DNA of 64,000 nt from Eumeta japonica. Taxonomy: Eukaryota > Arthropoda > Insecta > Lepidoptera > Psychidae. This document shows positions 48,506 through 60,019 of this stretch, in pieces (position 1 is the first letter of the stretch; each line of letters starts with the position of its first letter). The notes beneath the pieces were generated by a model, which was given only the letters and a program-made list of their open reading frames with translations, did not search any database and was not told where the DNA came from. The DNA lies in contig BGZK01000086.1 in the NCBI GenBank assembly GCA_005406025.1, forward strand, positions 372,001 to 436,000. The letters run 5' to 3'. A program made the translations under genes and the position numbers.

Positions 48506-50539
48506 TCAAGGTTTGTATTCTGTTAGCAAGAATCTCCTTGAAAGGTAAAGGCCTCCTCTAGAGATGACCAGTACGTACTCTCTATTCTCTGCGGCTCGTA
48601 ACCATTGAGTACCTGCTAGTTTAATGATATCATCTGCCCAGCGTGCATTTGGTCTTCCTCTTCTTCTCTGTCCTAGTGGGCCTATCCATTGCGTTGTTTT
48701 TCTAGTCCATCGATTGTCACTTATCCTCGCTACGTTTGAGCTTTTGCGAGTGGCTAAGCGCGTCAATGACTTTAGTTTTCTGTCTTACATCAGTATGGCG
48801 GATCTTTTGGATTTTTATGATTTTCAGAATGCTTCTCTCCATACTCCTTTGGCAGGATGTAATTTTATTTTTTACTGTTCTAGTAAATTTCCATGTTTGG
48901 CAGGCGTATGTTAATGAGGGGAGTAGGCAGGTGTTCATGACTTTCGCTTTCATCCGTATGGTCATGTCGCTTTTGAGAATTTCTTTGAGACTCCAGAACT
49001 TTTTCCACGTGACGTTGACTCTTCTCTCTACTTCGAGTTCGTTATTTTGTTGATTGAATGAAATTTGTTTACCCAGATAGATGTAAGCATTGACATATGT
49101 TAAGGATGAATTTTCCAGATATATTGGTCTTTCAGTATGGTTTGTCATGATATTAGTTTTTGTCAGATTAATTTCTAAGCCCACTTTACGACTTTCTTCG
49201 TTTAGAGTGTTTATCATTTCTTGTAGTTGATTTGTGCTTTTTGAGAGTAGGACTATGTTGTCGGCAAATCTTAAGTGACTCAAGTAACGTCCATTTATAT
49301 TAATACTAACTTTTTCCTAGTTTAGTTTGCCGATGATGGTCTCTAGCGCCGCTATGAAGATAGTTGGTGAGAGCGGGTCTCCCTGCCATACACCTTTACT
49401 TATTTGTATAAGTGGCCCTGTAGTTTCTAGTTTCACTCTACTAGTACTGTTATCGTAGATGTTTTTTATGACTTTTATGTAGTCTAGTGGCACTCCTTGT
49501 GAGAGCAGAGTTTCCCATATTGATGAGTGGAACAGAGAGTCAAATGCTTTTTGATAGTCGATAAAGACAATATAGAGTGGTCTCTTGAATTTTGGTATTT
49601 TTCTATCAGCATTTCTAGCGAATGCATATGATCCATAGTTGAAAAACCCTTTCTAAAGCCCGCCTGTTCAACAGGTTGATATTTCTCTGTGCTTTTTTTT
49701 AATTTATTTCTCTATTATTGAGGAGAACAGTTTATGTAGAGAAAGTAGTAGGCTTATCGGTCTGTAATTACCTATGTTATTTGGGTCTCCTTTTTTATAA
49801 AGCAAGATAATATCAGACTCGGACCCTAGGACGAGGGGTATGAGAGCTGTTCACTTTGATTAAACAGTAGAGTTAGTGGTTTTGCTAGATGCTCGCATCC
49901 AGTCTTTATGACTTCATTGGTGATCCCGTCGGGGCCTGGACTTTTCTCCGCTTTTAGAGATTTAATCCCTTTAATCACTTCGGGTTCGTCTATGATTGCT
50001 CTTACTTCTATTCTATTTATGTCCGGTAATTCATATGTATATTCATTCGGTACGCTGTATAGTTTTTTGTAAAAATTGGTTGCTAATTTCATAATTTTTG
50101 TTCTATTTTGTGTACTTTTTGTTTTGTCTTTCAGCTCTTCAATCCATGATTTATTTGTTCTCAGTTCCTTATATGTTTTTTTGACACTATTTGTAGTATT
50201 AAGGTGTTTTTCGATTATTTTTGTGCGGTACGCTTTATAGTCTAGATTGATAAGTTTACTAATGAGTTTGTAAAGTGCGTTTAGTTCATTTTTCATGGCT
50301 CTTGATTTCGGTTTTGTCTTTTGTAATTCCTGTCTTCTGTAGATTAACGCCTTCGTGCGTGCTGATAGTGATTGGTTTTTCTCTGGATTTATACTGGATG
50401 AAACCTCATAAAATTTTTTCAGGCTGGCGTCAATTGCGTTTATAACATCGTTGTAGTGATTATTGACCGTGTCCTCGTCCCTCCAGTTCTCTAGCAGGCT
50501 TATCAGGCAACTGTTGAACTTTTGATTATAGGTTTGCAT
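48506..50539 (-). pseudogene. LINE reverse transcriptase region
   Basis: Pieces in order: a linker from 50539 (MQTYNQKFNSCL); KSPGPDGITNEVIKTG at about 49930 (RT block 2); KGVWQGDPLSPTIFIAALE at about 49350-49410 (block 4, fingers/palm); LRFADNIVLLSKSTNQL at about 49275, where the catalytic (F/Y)ADD box reads FADN; GLEINLTKTNIMTN (thumb start); then a tail near 48620-48710 with DNRWTRKTTQWIGPLGQRR and GRPNARWADDIIKLAG. The second Asp to Asn change in the catalytic box, plus stops and frameshifts, makes it inactive. Confidence 0.85.
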
Positions 50540-50557
50540 TTCTTCTTCGTTCTTTAA

Positions 50558-51454
50558 TTAGGACCTGTGGCATTGGCCGATCTTGCACCGACTTTTTGTT
50601 CTGGGAAGAATGTTTAATGCTGCTCTCACTGCTCTATGATCCGAAGGATAAGTGACGTTTAAAACCTGTATATCATATATGTTTCTGTGTGAATTTGTTA
50701 AAATGTAATCTATTTCGTTCTTTATTTTACCGTTAGAAGATCTCCAAGTCCATCTTTGTTTGTTATTTTTTTTGAAAAAGGTGTTCATAATAGCAAAGTT
50801 GTTCTCGTGCGCAAAATCAATGAGTCTCTTTCCTCTACAGTTTCTATCTCCATAGCCGTGTCTACCAGTGGCGGGTTCGTTGGGATTGGTTTGTCCTATT
50901 TTGGCGTTGAAGTCGCCCATGACTATGATATTGTTATCTGAGAGTTATATAGCTTTGTCAACAGTACTGTAGAAAAATTCTAATTCTTCGTCACTCGACG
51001 CTTCCGTTGGAGCGTAAACTTGAATAATGCTTAATTCTAAGCTATTGATATTAATCCTTAACAGCGCTACTCTTTCTGATAGACCTGTGAAGCTTGTAAT
51101 GTATCTTTTCAGATATTTTTTCACAACAATAAAACCCACTCCGTATAATCCAGGCCTTTCTCCAATGTAGTAAAAAATAAACTCGTCGTGTTCTTCAATC
51201 GTATTTCCAAGATTTCTTATTTCCGCGAAACCAATAATATCAAAGTTCATATTTTTCAGGCACTTTGTTAATTCCAATAGTCGTGAGTATGTCGACAAAG
51301 TTTTAGTATTATATGTTGTTATGTATAGGGTATTGTTTTTTGTATAATTTGTTTTTATTTTCTCTGGAGAGTTTTGGTCATGATCTTCCACGGTGACCAG
51401 CCGGCTTGGAAGATATTTTTTATTCTTTATTTGTGTGTTTAGTATCTTTTTCAA
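50558..51454 (-). pseudogene. LINE AP-like endonuclease
   Basis: Two open parts, 50945-51454 and 50558-50920, separated by a stop near 50940. The N-terminal part has TTYNTKTLSTYSRLLELTKC, NFDIIGFAEIRN (active-site Glu) and VGFIVVKKYL and IIQVYAPTEAS. The C-terminal part has MGDFNAKIG (catalytic DFN), NTFFKKNNKQRWTWRSSNG, EIDYIL and YPSDHRAVRA (catalytic SDH). All expected motifs of an exonuclease-endonuclease-phosphatase fold are present in order. Confidence 0.88.
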
Positions 51455-51543
51455 GTGAGAGGGGGGCGGTAGTTGTTATTGTTTAATATATCTATCTAAT
51501 TGCTCGTTTGCTAAGTTTCCAGGGTTTTTGTTAGTTAAAAAAC

Positions 51544-51597
51544 CAGAGGGAGTTCTCAAACCAGGAATATTTATTCCTGGTTTGAGAACTCCCTCTG
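51544..51597. repeat. Perfect 26-bp hairpin inside the LINE
   Basis: Left arm 51544-51569 starts cagagggagttctcaaacca; right arm 51572-51597 is its exact reverse complement; loop tt. It falls between the ORF1 and endonuclease parts of the LINE. Confidence 0.92.
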
Positions 51598-51793
51598 ATA
51601 GGCTTGACGATCTCTATAGTCCTGTCTGGGTTTTGTTCTTTTTGTTTATACTTGTATTCTTTGTTTTGTTCCTGTAGGATCGTTGTCTTGCGGTGATGTG
51701 GGTAGAGTTCTTTTCTTTTTGCCTGATGCGTCTGCGTTATTGTGGCGTATTTAATTTATCATACCTGATCTTGGCATAGTTTCCGTTCTCTCT

Positions 51794-52290
51794 TTATAAT
51801 TTCATTTGTTCTAGTAATTCCTTTCTTTTTTCCAAAATATGCTGTTGAAAGTCTTCGTTTATATAATAATCGGTGTTTTTTAAAAGTTTTCTCTGCTTAA
51901 ATTTTTTTATTTTTGTGCCCAATGTAGTAAATGTTACAGCAATCGGTCGAGGCTTTTCTCCTTTCTTCCCTATTCTCCTAGTTTCTTGTATGTCTCTTCT
52001 ATCCAGCCCTATAGAAAAATAGCGGTTTAGCTGTCTCCTCCAAGCCAAATATTACGATGTTTCTCTGCCCTAATTGTTTCTCGAGAAAGTGTTATCTTTT
52101 CTCCTGGTTTTCGAATTTTCCTTTTAGGTTTTCATGTTTTTCTTCTATTATTTTGAATTTTTCTTCTAATTTGAGATTTATGTTGTGCGTAACTTGTTGT
52201 GTAACGTTTTGCGCTGATTTGACGATAGTCAATTTTTGTTCGTCAAGTTCACTTTGTATTTTTCTGAACATATTCTTCCATTGTTTGCAT
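51794..52290 (-). pseudogene. LINE ORF1-like protein
   Basis: Near 52290-52080, in a frame without its own start, the minus strand reads IQSELDEQKLTIVKSAQNVT, then INLKLEEKFKIIEEKHENLK, a heptad-rich coiled coil. After a frameshift, 52048-51794 reads GLDRRDIQETRRIGKKGEKP, RPIAVTFTTLGTKIKKFKQR and LEKRKELLEQMKL, an RRM-like nucleic-acid-binding tail. Typical layout of LINE ORF1 proteins. Confidence 0.75.
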
Positions 52291-52300
52291 GGTATTATTT

Positions 52301-54339
52301 TAGATTTGATTTATAAAAATATTCTTGTTTGATGCTTGTGTTGCCCTCTATTGGTTTGGTACTAGGTACTAGCATGCGAAACGATGACTTGGTATTTGCC
52401 GTGCTACGATAATTTGCACTGAATCCTCTAGATGGCGTTATTTCTTTGATCTATATTAAAGTATTCTAAAATTACTGCAGTTTTATTTTATTGGTTAGGA
52501 TTATTTTTTTTACTTTATTGTTTAATATTATCACTTTTACACTTCGTGTGATTATTTGTAGATTATTGAAAACAATTTTTTATGCGGAGAAAAGTCACTG
52601 GTAGTAAGTAATGCCGTTATTTCACTTCACCGTTTTACATTGTGTTTAAATGTTTATTCACTAATTTTGGTCTTTTGTCCACAATATATATAGGTAGTCT
52701 TTTGTTTGTGATTACGCTACATTTATTTTTTATATTGAATAGCACTTATTTATATATCATAAACCACAATCAACACGGAGCTGACACCTATCCTCCTTGT
52801 TCACTTATTAATCCCCTAAAGAATACAGCGCATATAATATTTTTTTATAGTATTAAAAATAATTTTAAAAAATTGAAAAAAATTCAGGTGTCATGTAGAC
52901 GTTTCAAACAATATGGTCAAGATGAAAAAATCTTTATCTCAAAATTTTTATAAATTTATGCTATTATTCATTAATTTTTTTGCGGGTCTCCGTTTTAACA
53001 GCACGTGAAATAAAAGCTTACGTAACTAACATAATTTTTTTACTTCTTGGAGCCCTTTTTGTAAACATACTAAGCAAGATCACACCATAAAACTCTTCAT
53101 GTTTTATGTTGTAATAGATTTTTTTATTTTGTTTACAAAAATGTAAAACTGTTAAAATCAATTTTTTATAACTTTTAATATCTCTGTGTCTTGAAGCTCA
53201 TTATTTTTATCTCCTCCGTTGTCATTACAATCAAAATAACTTATAAACTGTTAAAGATACGACAACGACACTTCGAGTATTTTTTAATAATCAATTCGAG
53301 CTTTTAACCTAAGCTTTAATTCTGTTATCTATTTAATTATTGGCTATTATTTATAAAAATCTAACACTGTAGAAAAGTTTCTAGATATCGAATGACACCT
53401 CAATCATAATTTGAAAAAGAAAAAGTGGAAAATGAAACTTGTGACCCTGACTATATAAAGTATTTTTTATAGAGCATTAAATTAACTATAAACCTAATTT
53501 GCATCTGTTATAGTTCGCTGGTTTAGTCAATCACTATGCTTTAACAGTTTTTTAAACACTGAGAGTACATGATGATTTAAAATAATTAAAACAAATTCCA
53601 AAATTTCATAAACAATTATGGTTAAAGATGGAGAAATTCAATTTTAAAGTTATATTAAAAAACAAAAAAAAAGATTTTTACTACTTTATGCACGCCGTAG
53701 TTTTTATATATTTTTTTACTTAAAAAAACATAATAAAAATCTGAATTTATTTAAGACAAATTGTAAAAAAATTTCCTATTTATGAAAAGAAATTATGGGT
53801 TTTTAAGAGAAAATACTTCTTTAAACTAATTGTTTAAGTAATTTAAAAATAAAAAAAGTTTATCAACAATAAGATAATGTTTGTTTTTTGGAAATCATTA
53901 CATTTTTATGACAAACGTATTGTAAAAAAAATTACATAAGTATTTAATTAATCTATTTGTTTATAAAGAATTCATAAATAAATGTCAACAAAAAAATTTA
54001 ACTGAAAATATTTAATGTCTTAGTTAGCGATAAAATTAGCAATAGCGTAAAAAATAAAATATACAAAATGTATTTCAACAACAATATTCTGATTTTTAAT
54101 GTTTTTTAACATTTAAATTCATAACTAACAAAATAAAAAACTTCTAATAAGTTTTATGTCGCTTGCTGTTGAAAATGGAGACCCGGAAAAAAGAAATTAG
54201 TTCCAAAAATTTAGGTAAAGATTTTTTTGCAACTGAACCATATTCCTTGTAATGTCTAGATTACTTCTCAATGTTTCCAAATTTTTTTAACTGATATTTA
54301 AGAGCATAAAAAATTATTATATGCGCTGTACCTCCTCTT
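52301..54339. other. AT-rich DNA between LINE and right foldback arm
   Basis: Very AT-rich (long A and T runs), no recognisable frames. Contains one arm of the acagcgcatataat inverted pair near 52828. Confidence 0.5.
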
Positions 54340-54990
54340 CATAGAGGCGGCGTGCGCATGTTGAAACTATCGAGTGGGAGTTAATTACGATGGTTAAATA
54401 AATAAATATATGTATATGAGAGCTAGAGTTCGAAAAGCACAGACTATTTATTGGAAATTTCCTGTTCTATTAGGATCTTTTTTAAAATTTTTGCTATCAC
54501 TTCCAGTTTTTGAGTTTATTTCAAGAAACTAAACCCACCTCTTTTTTAGTTTTTTGTCAATTGTCATTTTTATCGGCAGGAAAAATTCACAAAAAGTGTC
54601 TTTTTTCTCGTGTTATTCCGGATCGAATGATTGATTGTTCATATTTTTAGCAGATGGATAACTATTTTTCGCAGGAAATGAACTTCTCGAATAGACTTTA
54701 TTTCAAAATAAAAAGGAAAGATTGATAGAGTTCTAAATAATATTTATAGTGTAAAGTCCTGAGTGTCCTTTCGTATTGTATATGTTTAATGTCGATGCAA
54801 ATAACGGACATTTGAAGGATTGTTAAATAAGTAAGATACTTCAATTATTTGTATAGAAAGTATATATGTAGGTATATACATATAATTCAAGCAATACGAA
54901 TATTTTAATTATACTAAGAATTGAAATAGAGCATTGATGACGTTATAGATAATTTTTAGAAAAGCCTGACCTAGCTTGTCCACGGTCAAA

Positions 54991-55095
54991 GTACTAAAAT
55001 AGATTAGTATAAAACGTGAGGCAGAGTGGAAACTGCGCGGACGCTGCTCGCTGTTCGATATTTACGATAAACACAGTCAATGTATGTAAATTAGT
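54991..55095 (+). promoter_or_regulatory. Candidate promoter or first exon of paralog D
   Basis: Same-orientation match to 37641-37745 (actaaaatagattagtataa..., GC-rich tract, atatttac). Contains a TATA-box-like tataaaac at about 55008 and a possible donor (caat|gtatgt at about 55079). About 2.7 kb upstream of the D start; the Penelope-like remnant lies between. Transcriptional role inferred only from matched position upstream of two paralogs. Confidence 0.42.
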
Positions 55096-56502
55096 CAAGT
55101 AATATGTATTGTAAATATGTTCTCAGATTTAGTTTTAAAGCAAAATTTGTACAGAACCCTTAAGTGCGTCATCAAAGAAACCCGGACATTTTGTAAGTCA
55201 TTAGATGGACCAAAATTAAAATATATTTTCTTTTAAAATAATTAGACGGCAAATAAATCACGAAATTGATGGCGTCGGGGATGTTATTGGATTATTCCAG
55301 TATTTAAAGGTGAAACATTTATTGTTTTCGGTTTTCGCCCATAAACTTGTCGCCATGTACATAGAGTAATAAATTTATTCCTCTTTTATTTCGAACATTG
55401 GTCATGATGATCTAGATGCTGCCATTGCTTTGAATCTGAAACCCACCAATATAAGAACTAAATTGTTGTTATTGTTCCATAGTTGAAACTCAATAAACGC
55501 AGGAACCTTATAGACTGAAAGGCATAACGTCGATGTACGCCCCTGGCAACGCGGAGGATGTCGATGTACTTTTTCAAGTGTCGATGTACTAATTCAAACC
55601 TACTATACTATTTAGTGCCGAAACGTTATAACTCCAATCCGGCGATGGCCACAGCGCTACATCGGCCGGCTTACTTATACAGTTTAAATAAATGGAAGTA
55701 TTAAACTTTATTTCTATACTAAAACTAGCTTACCGGCCGCGACTTCACCCGCGTGGCCTAGAGTGTGTTCTTTCCCCTTTTGTCCTTTTCGATCTTGCTG
55801 CCAATACTAATCTTGTTCCGGTTTCAAAACTGAAGCCGGTACTGCTCCTGGTTCCGATCCCTTCTTGACTTCTTCTCGGTCTCGAGTCTCGCACCCACTC
55901 CCCGGTCCCGGTTTTAATTTCGATCCCGTTACCGTTCATAATTCCGATCAGAACGACGACCGGGCAAGCTAGTGTCGCTATGAAAACACACGTGTATTAC
56001 AATACAACACTGTGTCTGAACTTCAAATCGATTGCATTATTTCACTTATCGAATACACTCAGATTGTAACACTAATCTATTGTTTTCTGTTTCTGTCTAC
56101 ATAGTGCTTTTACCGACGGATTACACCATCGTTACACCGGTCAGACTTGTATTTGGTTTGGTATCATATGTTTTGTAGTACGCGAATCCTCTTATTGGCG
56201 CTTTCACATCACGTCACTTTGCTTCGATCGACCGTGGCAATTATCTAAAGCAAGTTTTCGTATTCCCCGTCAGCACGATCGACCTCCATCCGTATGAGAG
56301 AAATCGGCTTCGATCGGCCTAAACAATAAACCTCAATTGGCATTGTTCTGCTTGAGAAATCACCCTCGATCGGCCTAAGTTATTGATCTCACTCTACCTG
56401 ATCTATCGGCCTTGAACGACCTGAGCAAACAGCCTCCTTCGTTTAAGCTGGCTGTCAGGTGTGATTCTAACTATTCAACATGTTCAGCCAAAAATATACA
56501 CT
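55096..56502. other. Intergenic with a dispersed repeat end
   Basis: Around 55720-55760 the sequence aaaactagcttaccggccgc, gacttcacccgcgtgg matches a repeat end I know as common in insect genomes. The following 200 bp carry gttcc/ggttcc-rich degenerate repeats; several cgatcggcct motifs recur near 56240-56380. No gene; the 64-codon antisense frame at 55745-55939 follows the repeat. Confidence 0.5.
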
Positions 56503-57708
56503 TGTCCAATTCTCTCGTATTTGAAGCATCAAAAAATATATTTTTACAGCAAAATGTCAACATGTTGTAAATCTAATTGTGCTCATAAAACTCATAAAAT
56601 CAATTGTTCCGAATGTAGAACATTGTATAAATAGTTGTATAGGTAGTGTGTACATTTAGCAAATCATTTGACTAATATTCCTCTTCAAATAAATGTTTTC
56701 CAATTCCAAAACTTCCATCTTGTCAAACTGAAAGTCATGTTCTTCATTATCAAAATTATGTACCGCCATGGCTGTTTTGTTGATCTTAATAGAATTCTCA
56801 TTCTTGTAGTCAACTTTGTGCTGTCTAATCCTCATCTTAAGTTTTTGTTTGGTTTGGCCAACAACCATCTCCCACACGAACAAGGAATCCTATACACCTA
56901 GCGTAACCCATTTTTTTTATTTACCATATCTTTCAGTGGACTATAAAGATCTCTGACTATTAATAAATTATAAAAAAATAATTTACAATTCCATTGTCTA
57001 AATACTCAGCCCACTCTTGGCGATAAACTACTGATATATGGAAAACGCCTAAAAGATCACTTCAAAACCCCAGCATTACTCTTTATGACATTTTTGACCT
57101 TTTCTGTTGTTATCCTGTCACACTTATTTATGATGCTCGTTGAATAATTATTCGACAGTAGTAACTTCTATACTAGTTCAACACTGTCCATAGCCTTACT
57201 CTCGTGACTAAGGCGTATGGCTCGATTTAAAAAACCCTGTGCAACTCCTAGTTTCTGACTCAGAACCTGATTTGAATTGTAATTCAGGATTCTATTAGAA
57301 CTGTATGGTTTTGAAAACCATGATGTTATCAGGCTTCCTGCTTCTGCCCGCCCCGCCATCTCATCTAGGTAAGGCAAATTGTTGTTAACCTCTAGTTCTA
57401 CTATAAACTGAATATCTGTTGTCAATGCTGTTGACATGCAACACTTCCAAGATTTAATCTGCTTTGTCTCTTGGAATGGTTGTGACAATTTCTAGTCTCT
57501 CTTTATGTCCTATGGTCAAGTACCAACCAACCAGCCAACACCTACAGCTGTCCAATTATCTCGTACTTGAAGCATCAAAACTATGATTTTATAGCAAAAT
57601 GTCAACATCCGTTGTAGATTTAATTGTGCTCATGAAACTTATAAAACTGTTTGTTCCGCATGAAGAAGATTGTGTAAATAGTTGTAAAGATAGTATAAAC
57701 ATTAGCAA
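56503..57708 (-). mobile_element. Penelope-like element remnant with terminal direct repeats
   Basis: Two direct copies of about 160 bp (56503-56662 and 57549-57708; shared wording includes ttgaagcatcaaaa, agcaaaatgtcaacat, aattgtgctcat, ttgttccg) enclose the 3' half of a Penelope-like retroelement on the minus strand. Terminal direct repeats fit the pseudo-LTRs of this class. The right repeat ends only 64 bp before the ATG of paralog D. Confidence 0.7.
56656..57488 (-). pseudogene. Penelope-like RT thumb and GIY-YIG endonuclease, broken
   Basis: 57488-57168 encodes TALTTDIQFIVELEVNNNLP, LDEMAGRAEAGSLITSWFSK, PYSSNRILNYNSN and LSQKLGVAQGFLNRAIRLSH, the end of a Penelope-type reverse transcriptase. 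Near 56905-56656, across one frameshift, GVYRIPCSCG is followed by VVGQTKQKLKMRIRQHKVDY, AMAVHNF, HDFQFDKMEVLELENIYLKR: the GIY-YIG endonuclease domain (GIY normally --GVYRI; YIG appears as VVG). The N-terminal RT is missing. Confidence 0.8.
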
Positions 57709-57772
57709 GTAAAGCCTTAAATATGAAAATTTTAGAATTATTAACATTGTACTTTATTTGTATCGTTTCCAG

Positions 57773-60019
57773 ATGGATAAACACATACCAATCAGATTTG
57801 ACGGGGGAAGTCTGGGCGATAGACAGAAGTTCATAAACCAGCGTGTCCGAGATGCTATAAAACAAAATGTTATTTTTGAAGATATAAAAAGCATGAAAGG
57901 GCAATCCACTGTAGATAGATTGTTTATGATCAACTTCGCTTCTAAGTGTCAGAACTTGGAGTATATTATCGAAAATTTGAAGGATACAAACATGCTTTTT
58001 GTGGGCAGAGCGTTAAAGAGTACCTGGTTGATCACGGACCCTCGACATGCACACGTCATCAACCCCAAATATCTAGAAGAAGAACTTTTTCCTCAGATGA
58101 TGACTACGGCTGTAAATAAAATGCTGCACCGCATCTACATCCATCTCAAGGACGAAGAACGTTGTTATGATTTCTACCAGCATTACAAACTCAAGAAAAA
58201 TATGGAAATTGCTAAGCATTTTCTCAAAAAATGTTCTAAAAATGTAATGTTAAGCGAAATACAGCTCTTTTTAGATGATATAAGTCCACACTATTTGAAG
58301 GTGATTTGTGAAAAATGTCCAGAAGTGTTCAAAAAGTATATCGACACCGTCACAAAAAGTGAAAAAGTCTATCAAATTTTCAGCTCGAAAAGATCTAAGT
58401 ATTTTAATGCCCTGAAACTGATTCTAAAAACAGAACCTAAAATATATTTTGAGATACTTGAGCAGTACTGCGATAGTCCGCGATCGAATCACAGATTAAG
58501 CCCTAAGGCCACGAAGCATATAATGCAGAAGCATAAAGACAAGTACTGGGCAAAGCCGGAGCTATATGGCGGCGCTGCTGCTGCCCACGCTTGCGCGGTA
58601 CCTCAGCGGGGAGGTGTCGGACCTCGTGCTGAGGCTGGCCAGAGCCCAGTACTTAGCGCCCTGGTTCGCGCTCACGTACAAGAGCGCAGAGCCGCTATTG
58701 AAGCGTATTAATAAAAAAGAAAGGACAATATTAGTCAAGCAAATTTTCAAAGACAAATCTTTCGGAGACTTAATATATATAGCGCCATATCCACTACCCA
58801 AAAATATTGAGATAAATACTGATGAAAACGTATTTTCAGATACACTTTCCAATTTAAAGAAAAAAAAAATAGTTAAAAGATTAATTAAAAAAAAGAAAGG
58901 AAAAATGACAGAATTCCAAATTTTAGGCAAAACTTTACTGGAACAACTCTTCGATAAATATCGCTTTACAGGATTTTTTCAAACTTTTCACGAATTAAAG
59001 AAACGATTGCAAATAGAAAACTCACATCAGAATCGTTTGATGATCCTCAACGTGTTAGTCAGTAAGACTCTGAAACGGGCGGAATACATCCAGGCGTTGC
59101 TGGAGTTGGTCAGCACCAAACACGCCAACGAGCCCATCAGCGTACAGGCGAGCTTCGTCCGCAGTCTGGTGCGCGCGCGCCACCGCCTGCCGGACGAGCC
59201 CTGGCAGATCTTCTATGGAATGGTGTGGCGGATTATCTTCCAGAGTGAGGAGCACGCCCTGCGAGGAAGGCCTTCACGCTATACTCATACACAATATTTT
59301 AAATAATCTCGATACGGCGCGGAGGTGACGGAGAAGTTCAATACGTTATTTGACCCTTAGAATACGATTTGACCTCTCCTGAAAAGCTGAAGGTGTGCAA
59401 TTACTTGTATCAAATGCTTTTGAACAGTCTTGAAACCTGTCTGCAAAATAATTCGTACGAAGACGCATCCCGACTAATGTACAATTTATTACATTTGTTA
59501 AGAGCGCATCAGGTCAGCATTAAAACTCGTCCAGAAGTTTTATGTGTTGTTAAGAAAATTGCAGAACGAGACCTAAAAGCTGTAGGAATATTTTACAAGA
59601 TCTGTATAATGCAAAGATAGGGCGCCTGTTCACGAGAGAGAATTTCATTCTTAGACAAAACGAGAGTCCCACTTAAACGTCATGACGTCACCTTAGTGAT
59701 CGACACTGACGCGTTTGATGAAAACGTAATAAACAGTGACCAGTGCAAATTCAGTAAGTTTTTTACCACGCTTAAATTGTACTTTGAGGAACTGGCGCCG
59801 AAATATTTGTTAATTATAGAAAATAAAATACAACCTAATAACGAGTTAAGCTCAAAGTTAGCTGCGGGTCTGTGCATACTCCAAGAACCTGCAGTGCTGT
59901 GGACGATTATTAAGGGCATGTATGCTGAAGGAAAAGAAAAGCATCGGCTGGCCGAAAGACTCGCTGCCAACGTACACTTGTCCTGGTCGCCCGCTCACAT
60001 TCGAGGAGAAATACACATG
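57773..60019 (+). pseudogene. Paralog D, coding exon 1 with several small indels
   Basis: Starts at the ATG at 57773, directly after acceptor gtatcgtttccag; ends GEIHM at donor atg|gtgatt. Nearly identical to C for the first 310 codons (about six amino-acid differences). The frame breaks at about 58573 (LYGGA region, 1 to 2 nt), 59249-59255 (missing gt in the EEHVPCEEG region), 59311-59320, 59357, 59574 and 59650-59680 (about 9 nt), so open parts are 57773-58711, 58566-59306, 59369-59620 and 59696-60034. All breaks are short deletions relative to C. Hypervariable block 58800-58931 is Lys-rich (KKKKIVKRLIKKKK). Decay is the simple reading; base-level assembly error is the alternative, since exon 2 is open. 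Confidence 0.8.

Larger units (their letters stand above)
48500..52300 (-). mobile_element. RTE/Proto2-like LINE, nearly full-length, inactive
   Basis: Minus-strand order from 52300 down: ORF1-like coiled-coil (52290-51794), AP endonuclease (51454-50558), reverse transcriptase (50539-48720), and C-terminal tail ending LLTEYKP at 48510. Frames are broken several times, and a perfect hairpin (51544-51597) sits between ORF1 and endonuclease. The C-terminal RW--DDI tail and the compact endonuclease-reverse transcriptase suit the RTE/Proto2 side of non-LTR elements; clade assignment is by recall. A deleted relative is at 29246-31075. Confidence 0.85.
47670..54600. mobile_element. Candidate large foldback element around a LINE
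   Basis: The stretch 47670-47940 (gccaataaaaattacaactg, actcaaaaacta, gcaggaagtttcca, gcatgcgtgcgccgc) recurs inverted at about 54340-54600 (gccgataaaaatgacaattg, actcaaaaactgg, acaggaaatttcca, catgcgcacgccgc when reverse-complemented). The arms are about 260 bp, roughly 70 to 75% alike by eye. The interior is AT-rich and includes the LINE at 48500-52300 and a separate inverted pair (acagcgcatataat near 52828 and 54312). It may be one old foldback transposon hit by a LINE, or two independent copies of a family in opposite orientation; the arms also share wording with the element at 60871-62400. Confidence 0.45.
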
